From contig JAFLCG010000008.1 of the NCBI GenBank assembly GCA_017303635.1, positions 186,001 through 250,000 of the forward strand: a stretch of DNA of 64,000 nucleotides. Reading direction: 5' to 3'. Numbering within the stretch: position 1 is the first letter of the stretch; each line of letters begins with the position of its first letter. The notes beneath the pieces are model-generated. The model searched no databases. It was not told the origin of the DNA and worked only from the letters and a program-made list of their open reading frames with translations. The DNA comes from Anaerolineae bacterium (lineage in GTDB: Bacteria > Chloroflexota > Anaerolineae > Aggregatilineales > Phototrophicaceae). Below, piece by piece: positions 1 to 7,749 of this stretch. Both the position numbers and the translations under genes were made by a program.

Positions 1-183
1 TTCATGCCCCCACTCCTGCTCGATGGCGGCCTGCAGGCGAGCCGGTGTGCTGACGGGCATGGCCCCTAGCGAATTCCCGTCCAAGTAGATGACGCCCGGC
101 GGCAGGTGAAACCGCTGACGGAAGGGAAACAGTGGGTCAGCCGCATCACGCGCGGCGCAATCAGCACGGGTGGGAAAGCTCAT
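1..183 (-). CDS. kynU: Kynureninase, N-terminal part (cut by window edge)
   Basis: Only the first 61 codons are inside the window. The translation starts MSFPTRADCA and carries FHLPPGVIYLDGNSLG at about residues 25-40, the opening signature of kynureninase, the PLP enzyme that cleaves kynurenine or 3-hydroxykynurenine to anthranilate or 3-hydroxyanthranilate plus alanine in tryptophan breakdown. The ATG is at 183. It follows the stop of the Trm112-like gene by 20 bases on the same strand, so the two are probably cotranscribed. The PLP lysine lies outside the window, so activity cannot be judged. Confidence 0.85.
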   Translation of the reverse strand, partial: MSFPTRADCAARDAADPLFPFRQRFHLPPGVIYLDGNSLGAMPVSTPARLQAAIEQEWGHE

Positions 184-203
184 GTCAGTGACACCCTGGT
201 TGC

Positions 204-455
204 CTAACTCTCCGCTGCGGGCGGCGGTACGGGCAGCGCATCAACGGGTGTATCTTTCCACTTCTTGCCTTCTTCGATCAGCATGACCGGCAGTCCTTCG
301 CGGATCGGGTACTTGTAACCGCTATCGGCACTGACCAGCCAGCAGCCTTTGACCAGTTCCAGTTTGCCGGGGTCGGCCCCTTTGTCCTTATAGTGCACTG
401 CTTCCGGGCAGCGCAGAATATCCAGCATTTGCGGGTCGAAGGTGGGGGTTGCCAT
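204..455 (-). CDS. Trm112-like / UPF0434-type small protein
   Basis: This 83-residue protein has the Trm112 fold signature: LDILRCPE near the N-terminus, a middle strand pair with LVSADSGYKYPIREGLPVML, and a Pro/Ala tail. Bacterial members are short zinc-ribbon-like proteins. Eukaryotic Trm112 activates methyltransferases, whereas the bacterial role is poorly defined. Only one cysteine of the usual pair near the front (RCPE) is obvious and a second lies in KGCW, so zinc binding is uncertain. AAGGAGATAACGC precedes the ATG, a good ribosome site. It lies just upstream of kynureninase and is divergent from the sugar kinase gene. Confidence 0.75.
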   Translation of the reverse strand: MATPTFDPQMLDILRCPEAVHYKDKGADPGKLELVKGCWLVSADSGYKYPIREGLPVMLIEEGKKWKDTPVDALPVPPPAAES

Positions 456-599
456 GCGTTATCTCCTTCAGAACAATCTGTTGAGGTCGATTATCCCACG
501 TTCGCCCCGTTCGTTCCAACCATCAACTTGCCAGAGCCGTGCCGACCTCGTACTCTTGATAGCCATCAAAGGTCATCCATTGAGAAACGATAACACACC

Positions 600-1691
600 A
601 TGACCCCTTCTCCGACCGAGTATGGCTGGGAAGCCGAAGATACTGCACCGGGCATGAGCCTCCAGCCAAAACCTGCTACCGCCCCGGTTGTGGTTTTGGG
701 GGATGCCAATGTCGATCTGGTCATCCAACTGCCGGATTATGCCGGTGGCAGTCGTGACCTCTCCAAATCCGAACCGCAGCTTTTTGGTGGTGGCACCTGC
801 GCGAACGTGGCCGTGGCGCTGGCACGTTTAGGGGTGCCAGCGCTCTTTGCCGGGGCGGTGGGTGAAGACGGCTACGGTCGCTGGATTCGTGATGACTTTC
901 AGCACGAGGGCGTGGATACCAGTGGTTTGGTCTGGCTGCCAGATGCCTTCACCCCAACGGTGATCGCATTGGTGCAGGTCAACGGCGAGCGCGACCTGGT
1001 GGTATTCCCAACAGATGGCGGTGCGCCCAATTTGCTGGAACCACCTCAGTTGAATGCTGCCGTCATCGAACGGGCGGCCTGGCTGCATACAACGGGTATC
1101 TGCCTGCGTGGGGCGCTCTCTCGGGATGCACTGCTCCACGGGATGCGGCTGGCGCGGGCTGCCGGGGTGCCGGTTTCGATTGATCTCAATCTCCGCATTG
1201 AACTGTGGGGCTACGACGAGGACATCCGTCGAACCATTGAGGAAGCCATTTCGCTGGCAACCGTCGTTTTTGGTGGCGGCGCGGATGAGATCATCCCGGT
1301 GGCAAAAAATTATCCTGATGTGCTTCAACCGCAAGAGGCGGCCACGTCAATGGAGACGGGTGCAGGGGTAGGTGTCGCGGAGGCGCGTAAGCTGTGCAGC
1401 AATGAACGCTTGATCGTGGTGCGGAACGGAGCTGCCGGGGTGACGGCGGTTACGCCCGACAGCGTGCAGCACAGTCCGGCCTTTCCTGTGAAGGTGGTCA
1501 ATGCGATTGGTGCCGGGGATGCGTTCAGCGCGGGTTATATCGCCGCTCAAGTGGCTGGGCTGAGTGTCGCTGAATCGCTGCGGTGGGCCAATGCGGTCGC
1601 GGCGCTCAAACTTGGTCGCCCGGGTGGCGCTCGTGATCTCCCCCGGCGGGATGAAGTCCTGGCCTTGTTGAATAGCCCACCCATGCCGTGA
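600..1691 (+). CDS. PfkB-family carbohydrate kinase
   Basis: This 363-residue cytoplasmic kinase belongs to the ribokinase/PfkB family, which phosphorylates sugars or nucleosides with ATP. The first PfkB signature is seen as FGGGTCANVAVALARLG (about residues 61-77), followed by AGAVGEDGYGRWI. The second is VNAIGAGDAFSAGYI near residue 300, where GAGD holds the catalytic aspartate and the anion hole. An early strand VVVLGDANVDLVIQL fits the family start. The ATG at 600 lacks a clear ribosome site, and an in-frame ATG at 654 would remove an 18-residue unconserved-looking leader. The substrate cannot be told from sequence. Confidence 0.85.
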   Translation: MTPSPTEYGWEAEDTAPGMSLQPKPATAPVVVLGDANVDLVIQLPDYAGGSRDLSKSEPQLFGGGTCANVAVALARLGVPALFAGAVGEDGYGRWIRDDFQHEGVDTSGLVWLPDAFTPTVIALVQVNGERDLVVFPTDGGAPNLLEPPQLNAAVIERAAWLHTTGICLRGALSRDALLHGMRLARAAGVPVSIDLNLRIELWGYDEDIRRTIEEAISLATVVFGGGADEIIPVAKNYPDVLQPQEAATSMETGAGVGVAEARKLCSNERLIVVRNGAAGVTAVTPDSVQHSPAFPVKVVNAIGAGDAFSAGYIAAQVAGLSVAESLRWANAVAALKLGRPGGARDLPRRDEVLALLNSPPMP

Positions 1692-1724
1692 TTTCAGTCC
1701 GGCGTATGACGATAGGTATATACA

Positions 1725-1756
1725 AAACGAGCCGGATCAAAAGATCCGGCTCGTTT
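1725..1756. terminator. Bidirectional intrinsic terminator
   Basis: A perfect 14-bp stem (AAACGAGCCGGATC at 1725-1738, complement at 1743-1756) closes on an AAAA loop. It is T-rich on the right and A-rich on the left, as expected for a terminator working in both directions. It lies between the convergent PfkB gene (ends 1691) and the secreted hypothetical (ends 1773). Confidence 0.85.
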
Positions 1757-1772
1757 AATTTGTAGGGTGATG

Positions 1773-2438
1773 TTAGAGGCTGTTGGCGAACTGAACCGCC
1801 GCATCCGTATTGAGACGGCTTCTAATGTCAGCAGGATCCGCATAGAAGCACATCGCTGACTGAAGCCGCAGTGCATCCAGTTCTTCCTGGGTAAAGAATT
1901 GGGCCCTAACCAGGCTCATGACCACCATGCCGGTAGGTAATGCATCAACAACCGGTAGTTGATTATAAGTGGTGGGGCAGGCGTCGAAGGAATCGCCCGT
2001 TACAAACAAGATCGATATGTTGATGGTCTTTTTACCGTCGGTAGCGGTTAACCACCCCGTCTGATCGCTGCTGATGCAAGCACGGACGGTAATGTCATCA
2101 TCGCTCTCGTTGATACACAGTCGTAAGGGTTCGCTACCCGGTTCCGCCGGGGGTGGCAGCACGATTTGGAAATCCTGGGGGACCTGTTCGCGAGTCAGCA
2201 TGCCGGACAGGAAACGCGCCAGGTGCCAACCGGCTTTCCATTCCCAGTCGCCGACACATTTACCTTCCATCACACCACCTTCATAGCAGGCGTTATCTGC
2301 CGAGGTGCCACATTCAGGCAGGCCGCTGCCGTCATCGGAGTCGGTGGTGCAGCTCGCCTCATCAGCCGATGCCGGGAATACCATAGCAACAGTCAGGGCG
2401 ATCAAAGCAAGCAAGAGGATAAGCGCGCGTTGTTTCAT
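1773..2438 (-). CDS. Secreted hypothetical protein, cysteine-containing
   Basis: The 221-residue product starts at the ATG at 2438, giving MKQRALILLLALIALTVAMVF then PASADEAS, a classic signal peptide with a probable cut after PASA. An earlier in-frame start at 2477 would put 13 residues before the charged region and looks wrong. The mature part has several cysteines early (EASCTTD, LPECGT, NACYEGG, GKCVGDWEW), which may form disulfides outside the membrane. I do not recognise a family. It stands alone and converges on the PfkB gene. Confidence 0.7.
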   Translation of the reverse strand: MKQRALILLLALIALTVAMVFPASADEASCTTDSDDGSGLPECGTSADNACYEGGVMEGKCVGDWEWKAGWHLARFLSGMLTREQVPQDFQIVLPPPAEPGSEPLRLCINESDDDITVRACISSDQTGWLTATDGKKTINISILFVTGDSFDACPTTYNQLPVVDALPTGMVVMSLVRAQFFTQEELDALRLQSAMCFYADPADIRSRLNTDAAVQFANSL

Positions 2439-2616
2439 GGCTAAATCCAATCGGGTAGAACCAATATTTCTACACATTACATGGATTTTTCGTTTAGAAA
2501 GATTAAGTAATTAATCCTTCGTATATTTTTCATATTTCGATTGACTTTCTGATTTAGAACACATATTCTGATTGACATGGGTCTCGGATTTATTGCCAGG
2601 AAAGAGGATGCTTCTT

Positions 2617-3003
2617 ATGTCGACTGCCAAACTCACCCGCAGCGCCCCTGTTTTGCTCGTCAAGGATGTTATCCAGGCAGCGGCCCATTGGGGGGAAAAG
2701 CTGGGCTTTTCTGACCAGGAACTCTTCAACCATCCACCCGATTTCTGTATGGTGCGGCGGGATCAACTGACGGTGATGCTGGCGCAGGTGGGGCCGGGCG
2801 TGGCGATTCGTCCACACTGGACGGTTGTGGGGAAGCTATGGAGCGCTTATTTCTGGGTGGATGACGCCGAAGCGCTCCACAAAGAGTTCATCGAACGGGG
2901 TGCGACCATCGACTGGGGACTATCCATAAAGCCCTACGGGGTCAAGGAATTTGGCATCCAAGACCTCGATGGGCATGACATTGCTTTTGGACAAGTTTTG
3001 TAG
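2617..3003 (+). CDS. VOC (glyoxalase/bleomycin-resistance fold) protein
   Basis: This 128-residue protein has the vicinal-oxygen-chelate pattern: an N-terminal strand APVLLVKDV, a helix with WGEKLGF, a mid strand SAYFWVDDAEALHKEFIERGA, and the C-terminal FGIQDLDGHDIAFGQ. Such folds serve lyases, dioxygenases and antibiotic-binding proteins, and the substrate is unknown. The start is placed at the ATG at 2617 because AAAGAGG at 2601-2607 lies 9 bases upstream. An ATG at 2608 abuts that site and one at 2572 has none. Confidence 0.75.
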   Translation: MSTAKLTRSAPVLLVKDVIQAAAHWGEKLGFSDQELFNHPPDFCMVRRDQLTVMLAQVGPGVAIRPHWTVVGKLWSAYFWVDDAEALHKEFIERGATIDWGLSIKPYGVKEFGIQDLDGHDIAFGQVL

Positions 3004-3010
3004 AACCGGC

Positions 3011-4267
3011 TTAGGCCTGCCGGTCGAAACGAGCGACTGTGTCGATATAGTAGGTTTGGGGACTGAGGTCAATCGGTTGGGCGTAACTGAGGGTATAACC
3101 CTGGGCGGCCAACCGCTTGGCATCACGGGCCAGCACGGCAGGATCGCTACTCAGATAGACCAGGCGGGGGATGGCCCAGCGTGAGAGTTCATCAATGACG
3201 GTCACACTCAGACCATCGGCTGGCGGAGCAATGAAGGCCGAATCGTATTCGTCCTGGAGTTCGGGCAGCACATCTTCAGCCCGGCCTTCCAGGACATCAA
3301 CATGCTCGAATTCTGCCAGATTGTGGTCGGCGTCAGCCGCGGCCAGCGGATCATCCTCCACCAGTGTGAGCAGTTCAACCTGCGGCGCGATGAAGGCGCT
3401 GAACAACCCCACCCCGGCATAGAGATCAAGCACATTTTGACCCGCACGCGGATCGAGCGCCCGCAGTACCGTATCAACCAGGAGCGGCAGTGCTGCCACA
3501 TTCGCCGGGAAATCGCAACCCGCATGAACCCGGAATGCCCGTCCGCGCACATTGATGTGCGTGTAAATGTCGCCAATCAGGTTGACGGCCTGCCCATCAC
3601 TCAGGCGCAGATTTACACTGGCTGGTAGGTCAAGTTCCAGTTCTGGCGGTTGATCGTCGTGGGTGGTCAGGATGAACATCATCGCGCCATCGCTGCCGAT
3701 CTGCAAACGCAGGCTGCGAAGCCCGGTAATCTGTTCAACTTCCAGGCGTTCGTACAGGTCGAGCAGGTCAGGATGCAGCAGGTGGCACTCTTCGATTGGG
3801 AATACGGGCTGATGACCATCATCAGCCTGAGCGATGGCCTGATGAAATCCGGCACGTCCCTCGGCATTCAGCCAGAGGGTCATATGGTGGTTATAACCCC
3901 AGGCTTGCGGTGCGCTGATGACCGGACGGACATCCACATTGCTCAGGCCGCCGACTCGTTCCAGTTGATCCGCCAGGACATCCTGCTTGAGCAGCAGTTG
4001 GGCGCGGTAGTCGATATGCTGCCATTGGCAGCGTCCACAACGTCCCGGCCCAAAATGCGGGCAGCGCGGGAAAACCCGATCGGTTGAGGGTTCGAGCACG
4101 GTTATGCCTTCGGCAAAGGCCACCCGTCCCCGTTCGCTGACCAGACGGGCTGTGATGCGTTCGCCGGGGATCGCATAGGGAACAAAAATGGTGCGTTTTT
4201 CATGCCGACCGATGGCACTGCCGCCGTGAGCAATATCATCCAGCTGCAGATCGAAAGTGTTTGTCAT
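3011..4267 (-). CDS. RumA/RlmD-like RNA m5U methyltransferase homologue, active site altered
   Basis: The 418-residue protein has the full architecture of the 23S rRNA m5U methyltransferase family: an N-terminal TRAM domain (about 1-60), a [4Fe-4S] cysteine set (CPHFGPGRCGRC plus a fourth in EECHLLH), and a SAM-binding Rossmann domain with NVLDLYAGVGLFSAF and LVEDDPLA. Three catalytic motifs differ from the family. The nucleophile motif YVSCxPxTLARD reads YLSSDPAVLARD (Cys to Ser, AGC codon), DPPRxGL reads APPADGL, and the C-terminal HIETV base motif reads YIDTV. It may bind RNA without the usual Cys-adduct chemistry. VOC gene downstream is convergent, with 7 bases between the stops. Confidence 0.8.
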   Translation of the reverse strand: MTNTFDLQLDDIAHGGSAIGRHEKRTIFVPYAIPGERITARLVSERGRVAFAEGITVLEPSTDRVFPRCPHFGPGRCGRCQWQHIDYRAQLLLKQDVLADQLERVGGLSNVDVRPVISAPQAWGYNHHMTLWLNAEGRAGFHQAIAQADDGHQPVFPIEECHLLHPDLLDLYERLEVEQITGLRSLRLQIGSDGAMMFILTTHDDQPPELELDLPASVNLRLSDGQAVNLIGDIYTHINVRGRAFRVHAGCDFPANVAALPLLVDTVLRALDPRAGQNVLDLYAGVGLFSAFIAPQVELLTLVEDDPLAAADADHNLAEFEHVDVLEGRAEDVLPELQDEYDSAFIAPPADGLSVTVIDELSRWAIPRLVYLSSDPAVLARDAKRLAAQGYTLSYAQPIDLSPQTYYIDTVARFDRQA

Positions 4268-4480
4268 GGTGGATTGTCAACCGTCTATAGTCGAAGGTCA
4301 AAAGCTGATCCCGACCGTTGAACAGCAATTATCTGGAACGCCGCAGGCGCACCAGCTTATAGCAGGAGTGTACAGGATAATGGGATCGGGTGTCGCCTGT
4401 CAAAGGTCACAGCCCCGCGATGACATACAGGCCGCAGGCTGATACCCGGCGGCTGAGCGCCCGGATTCGTGATCGGGGAA

Positions 4481-4501
4481 GGGCGCACTAGGGGTGCGCC
4501 C
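4481..4501. repeat. Short palindrome, arms GGGCGCAC/GTGCGCCC
   Basis: Eight-base arms flank a TAGGG loop. The same arms with a GGCT loop recur at 7730-7749 and 58465-58484. It lies 20 bases after the stop of the acidic-protein gene and may act as a transcript end signal, though no T-run follows. Confidence 0.6.
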
Positions 4502-4521
4502 CGGCAGATTCCTGACTTGGC

Positions 4522-4818
4522 TTAGTAGTCGTCGTTGTCGTAGTAGCCTTCTTCGTCTTCGTCATCCTCGTCGTCATCATAGCCATCGTCGTCGTAGAGA
4601 TCGTAATCGTCATCATCCAGTTCGGAGATGTCGTAACCGTCATCATCGACGAATTCATCATCATCGAGGGCGATCTCTTCCAGATCATCTTCTTCGATTT
4701 CTACATCTTCGAATTCTTCCTCATCCGCGAGGTCGATATCTTCTTCTTCCTCGAAGTCGGCTTCATCTTCATCGTCGACGGCATCCAGCACCAGCAAGTC
4801 ATTCTCTGCAAACGGCAT
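4522..4818 (-). CDS. Extremely acidic hypothetical protein
   Basis: The 98-residue product starts MPFAENDLLVLDAV and is then almost continuous Asp/Glu: by my count 58 of 98 residues are acidic and there is no Lys, Arg or His. The first half is mixed Asp/Glu. The second half is Asp-rich with regularly spaced Gly-Tyr (DDDGYD appears twice), ending DNDDY. There is no signal peptide or membrane segment, so it is probably cytoplasmic and disordered, perhaps a histone/RNA mimic or cation binder; that is inference. The ATG at 4818 has a G-rich site (GGGGGGTG) upstream. Codon use is uniform across the run, so it is probably a real gene rather than a microsatellite. Confidence 0.6.
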   Translation of the reverse strand: MPFAENDLLVLDAVDDEDEADFEEEEDIDLADEEEFEDVEIEEDDLEEIALDDDEFVDDDGYDISELDDDDYDLYDDDGYDDDEDDEDEEGYYDNDDY

Positions 4819-5019
4819 GTCACACCCCCCATTACAGCGGCAGGTCAAAAGCGCGGGTATTTTAGCAGGGAATCCGGCATTCACAACGGGAATTCCATGA
4901 CCCCTGTTTTCCCTTCTATAGCCCATTCAGGCGGCTAAGTCAAGGTGGCAAGCCCGTCCTATAATGAGCCTTAACAGGCCGGTTGCCAGGTTCATTTACG
5001 AAATTGGGGAGATCCAGCC

Positions 5020-5595
5020 TTAAAGGCGTTTTTCGACCAGGCTCAGGAAATGGCGATGGAGTCGGTCATCCAGCGTTAACTCCGGGTGGAAAGCGGTCGC
5101 CAGTAAATGATCCTGTTCCACCGCTACAATACGCTCATCCGGCAAGCGCGCCAGTACCTGGACTCCTGGCCCAACCCCAGTGACTAAGGGCGCGCGGATG
5201 AAAATGGCGTGGAAGGGGTCATCCCCCAGCACAGAGACGGGCAAATCAATCTCAAAACTATCAACTTGCCGACCAAAAGCGTTGCGGTTGACGGTGATGT
5301 CCATCACCCCCAGTATAGGCTGACGATCAATGCCAATGTCTTTCGCCAGGAAGATCATCCCCGCACAGGTTCCCCAAGTTGGCTTGGCGCGGGCGAAGTC
5401 GCGCAGCGGCTCAATCAGGTTAAATTCGGTCGCCAGCTTGCCAATGGTTGTACTTTCGCCACCGGGGATGATGAGACCGGCCAAATCAGCCAGGTCAGCG
5501 GGTAAGCGAACTTCAACGGCCTCATGGCCCAGTTGCCGAATCGTCTTTGCATGTTCAATGAACGCGCCTTGCAGCGCCAGAATACCGATCTTCAT
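5020..5595 (-). CDS. pdxT: Pyridoxal 5'-phosphate synthase glutaminase subunit
   Basis: This 191-residue class I glutaminase has the family's PGGESTTIG oxyanion motif (about 45-53), the catalytic cysteine in TWGTCAGMIFLA (about 77) and the His-Glu pair in FHPELT near the C-terminus. PdxT releases ammonia from glutamine and feeds it to PdxS, which makes PLP from ribose 5-phosphate and glyceraldehyde 3-phosphate. Length is normal. The ATG at 5595 has GGAG 6 bases upstream. pdxS is not in the window, so the two subunits are unlinked here or pdxS lies elsewhere. PLP is also the cofactor of the nearby kynureninase. Confidence 0.93.
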   Translation of the reverse strand: MKIGILALQGAFIEHAKTIRQLGHEAVEVRLPADLADLAGLIIPGGESTTIGKLATEFNLIEPLRDFARAKPTWGTCAGMIFLAKDIGIDRQPILGVMDITVNRNAFGRQVDSFEIDLPVSVLGDDPFHAIFIRAPLVTGVGPGVQVLARLPDERIVAVEQDHLLATAFHPELTLDDRLHRHFLSLVEKRL

Positions 5596-5778
5596 CTATT
5601 GCTCCGCCTGAGTAGCCCGGATACCTGAGCCGATAGCCGGGTGAAGTGTAACTTGAATGTTTTCTATACTGAGGCAGCCCTTGTCAGGATTCAAGGGGTG
5701 TATAAGACCATTTGTTAAGGTACTTAATCTCATATACAGGAATACACTTATGTATAGCCAGAATTAGGAGGAGGCAAG

Positions 5779-7725
5779 ATGTCTGCCTCGAACGATTCGC
5801 ATACATTACTGACCAATACCCTCAGCGATAATGAGCGGGACACCCTCCTGAACTTATGGATGGAGGGGACCATTACTGAAACGCAGCTTGAAGAAGCTGT
5901 GCAACGGCATCGTGCGTATCGATCTTCGCTTCGGGATATATTGGGTTCGATGGGTGTGAACCAGGAATCCTATGCATCCTGGTTGGCCGAGTCGGCAGAA
6001 ACTGGCTTTGTGAGCGAGCTGATCGGGTCGGAGTATTTTGATTACGATCCGGAGTTTATTCGCCGTTTTGATCCGCCTACCCTCATCCGTTTTTTGTTCT
6101 GCCCATTACGCCAACTGGATGAGCAAACGGTGATTGCACTGGCCGCCGAGACGGATGAGGATGCTGAAACCTATATCACGCAAGCAGTGCAACAGGTGAT
6201 CCCTGGTGCAGAAGTCGTGATTTTGGTCGGCACCGAGATCGACATCACCCGTATGGTCAACTCGGTTTTTGAAAAGCCCCTGATCCATAAGGCCATTAAT
6301 CTCATTCGGGAGCAGAACCCGGCACAGTCGGCTTCGACTGTATTCACCTACTGGCAAAAGGTGGTTTTCTGGGGTTTGGGCCTGCTGCTGGTGCTTGCTT
6401 TGATCTTGGATACCATCACCACTCTGCAAGTCATTGTCGTCTTGTTCAGCCTGGTCTATGTCGTTGGTGTTTTCTACAAACTGGTCATCAGCCTGGCTTC
6501 GTTTGTCAATGATGGGCATGGTGTCACCAAAGAACATATTGCTGAACTGAGTGATGCGGAACTGCCGATCTACAGCATTCTGGTGCCGGTCTACAAAGAA
6601 CCGGAAGTCGTGCCGCGTTTGCTCAAGGCGCTGGCACGCATGGACTATCCCAAAGAAAAACTGGATGTGCTGGTGCTGATGGAAGCCGATGATGCCGAGA
6701 CGATTGAAAGCGCCAAGGCTGCCCGTCCACCGAGCTTTTTCCGTTTCATCATCGTGCCGGACAGCCTGCCGCGAACCAAACCCAAGGCTTGTAACTATGG
6801 CCTGAACTTCTGCCGGGGAAAATACGTCACCATCTATGATGCAGAAGATGTCCCGGAACCGGATCAGCTCAAGAAAGCAGTGGCCGCATTTGAACATGGC
6901 GGCGAGAAGCTCATCTGCGTGCAGGCCGCGCTGAATTATTTCAACGCCAAAGAGAATTACCTGACCCGGATGTTCACGCTGGAGTACAGCTATTGGTTTG
7001 ATACCCTCCTGCCCGGCCTTGACCGCCTGGGGCTGCCGATTCCGCTGGGCGGAACCAGTAACCACTTTCGCCTGGATGCGCTTTGGAAGTTGCTGGCCTG
7101 GGACCCATTTAACGTGACCGAAGATGCCGACCTGGGCATCCGGGCTTCGTCACAGGGGTATACGGTCGGTATCATTCGATCAACGACTTACGAAGAGGCG
7201 AATAAGGCATTCAAAAACTGGATTCGTCAGCGCAGTCGGTGGATCAAAGGCTATATGCAAACCTGGCTGGTCCACAATCGGAATCCCTTGAAGCTGCTGC
7301 GGGTCATCGGCCTCAAACAATGGTTGAGCTATAACTTCTTTATCGGTGGTACCTTCGCCATCTTCCTCATCAATCCGTTGATGTGGTTTTTCTTCATCAT
7401 CTGGTTAGTCTTTCAACCGGCCTGGATGGGACTGCTGTTCTACGGATGGGTCTGGCAACTGGCTTTCTTCAGCCTGATTGTGGGTAACCTGTTAGCGATC
7501 TTTCTAAACATGCTGGCGGTGGTGCGCCGCCGCAAGTATGATCTACTTCCATATGCGCTCACGAATCCAATCTATTGGACGATGCACAGCATCGCGTCCT
7601 ACATGGGTCTGTGGCAGCTCATCACCAAACCGTTCTACTGGGAAAAAACCAATCACGGGCTGACGCATGTCAATACTGATCACCTGTTTGAAGAAGCGCC
7701 TGTATCCCCAACTACGCCATCGTGA
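5779..7725 (+). CDS. Membrane GT2 glycosyltransferase with GSPII_E-N-like front domain
   Basis: The 648-residue protein combines an N-terminal region (about 75-160: RRFDPPTLIRFLFCPLRQLDE, VIALAAETDEDAE) resembling the MshEN/GSPII_E-N domain of type II secretion ATPases, two membrane helices (about 192-240), and a family 2 glycosyltransferase domain. The latter shows SILVPVYKEPEVV, an acidic motif DAEDVPEP (354-361), TED (448-450) and QRSRW (484-488), the QxxRW signature of processive cellulose-synthase-type enzymes. More membrane helices follow at about 515-610. NfrB-type proteins share this layout. A strong AGGAGGAGG at 5766-5774 precedes the ATG. It likely builds or exports a surface polysaccharide, acceptor unknown. 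Confidence 0.85.
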   Translation: MSASNDSHTLLTNTLSDNERDTLLNLWMEGTITETQLEEAVQRHRAYRSSLRDILGSMGVNQESYASWLAESAETGFVSELIGSEYFDYDPEFIRRFDPPTLIRFLFCPLRQLDEQTVIALAAETDEDAETYITQAVQQVIPGAEVVILVGTEIDITRMVNSVFEKPLIHKAINLIREQNPAQSASTVFTYWQKVVFWGLGLLLVLALILDTITTLQVIVVLFSLVYVVGVFYKLVISLASFVNDGHGVTKEHIAELSDAELPIYSILVPVYKEPEVVPRLLKALARMDYPKEKLDVLVLMEADDAETIESAKAARPPSFFRFIIVPDSLPRTKPKACNYGLNFCRGKYVTIYDAEDVPEPDQLKKAVAAFEHGGEKLICVQAALNYFNAKENYLTRMFTLEYSYWFDTLLPGLDRLGLPIPLGGTSNHFRLDALWKLLAWDPFNVTEDADLGIRASSQGYTVGIIRSTTYEEANKAFKNWIRQRSRWIKGYMQTWLVHNRNPLKLLRVIGLKQWLSYNFFIGGTFAIFLINPLMWFFFIIWLVFQPAWMGLLFYGWVWQLAFFSLIVGNLLAIFLNMLAVVRRRKYDLLPYALTNPIYWTMHSIASYMGLWQLITKPFYWEKTNHGLTHVNTDHLFEEAPVSPTTPS

Positions 7726-7729
7726 ACTA

Positions 7730-7749
7730 GGGCGCACGGCTGTGCGCCC
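7730..7749. repeat. 20-bp palindrome GGGCGCACGGCTGTGCGCCC
   Basis: Arms of eight bases flank GGCT. An identical 20-mer occurs at 58465-58484 in the nuoD-nuoE spacer. Here it sits 4 bases after the glycosyltransferase stop and covers the GTG that is the likely start of the next gene. Confidence 0.75.

Noticed and set aside
3005..3024. Hairpin ACCGGC/GCCGGT as a terminator between VOC and RlmD-like genes
   Set aside because: Six-base stem, eight-base loop, no T-run, and it overlaps the coding end of the RlmD-like gene.
4494..4865. Arg/His-rich 123-codon frame on the plus strand
   Set aside because: It is the mirror of the Asp/Glu codons of the acidic gene; the composition is fully explained by the opposite strand and there is no ribosome site.
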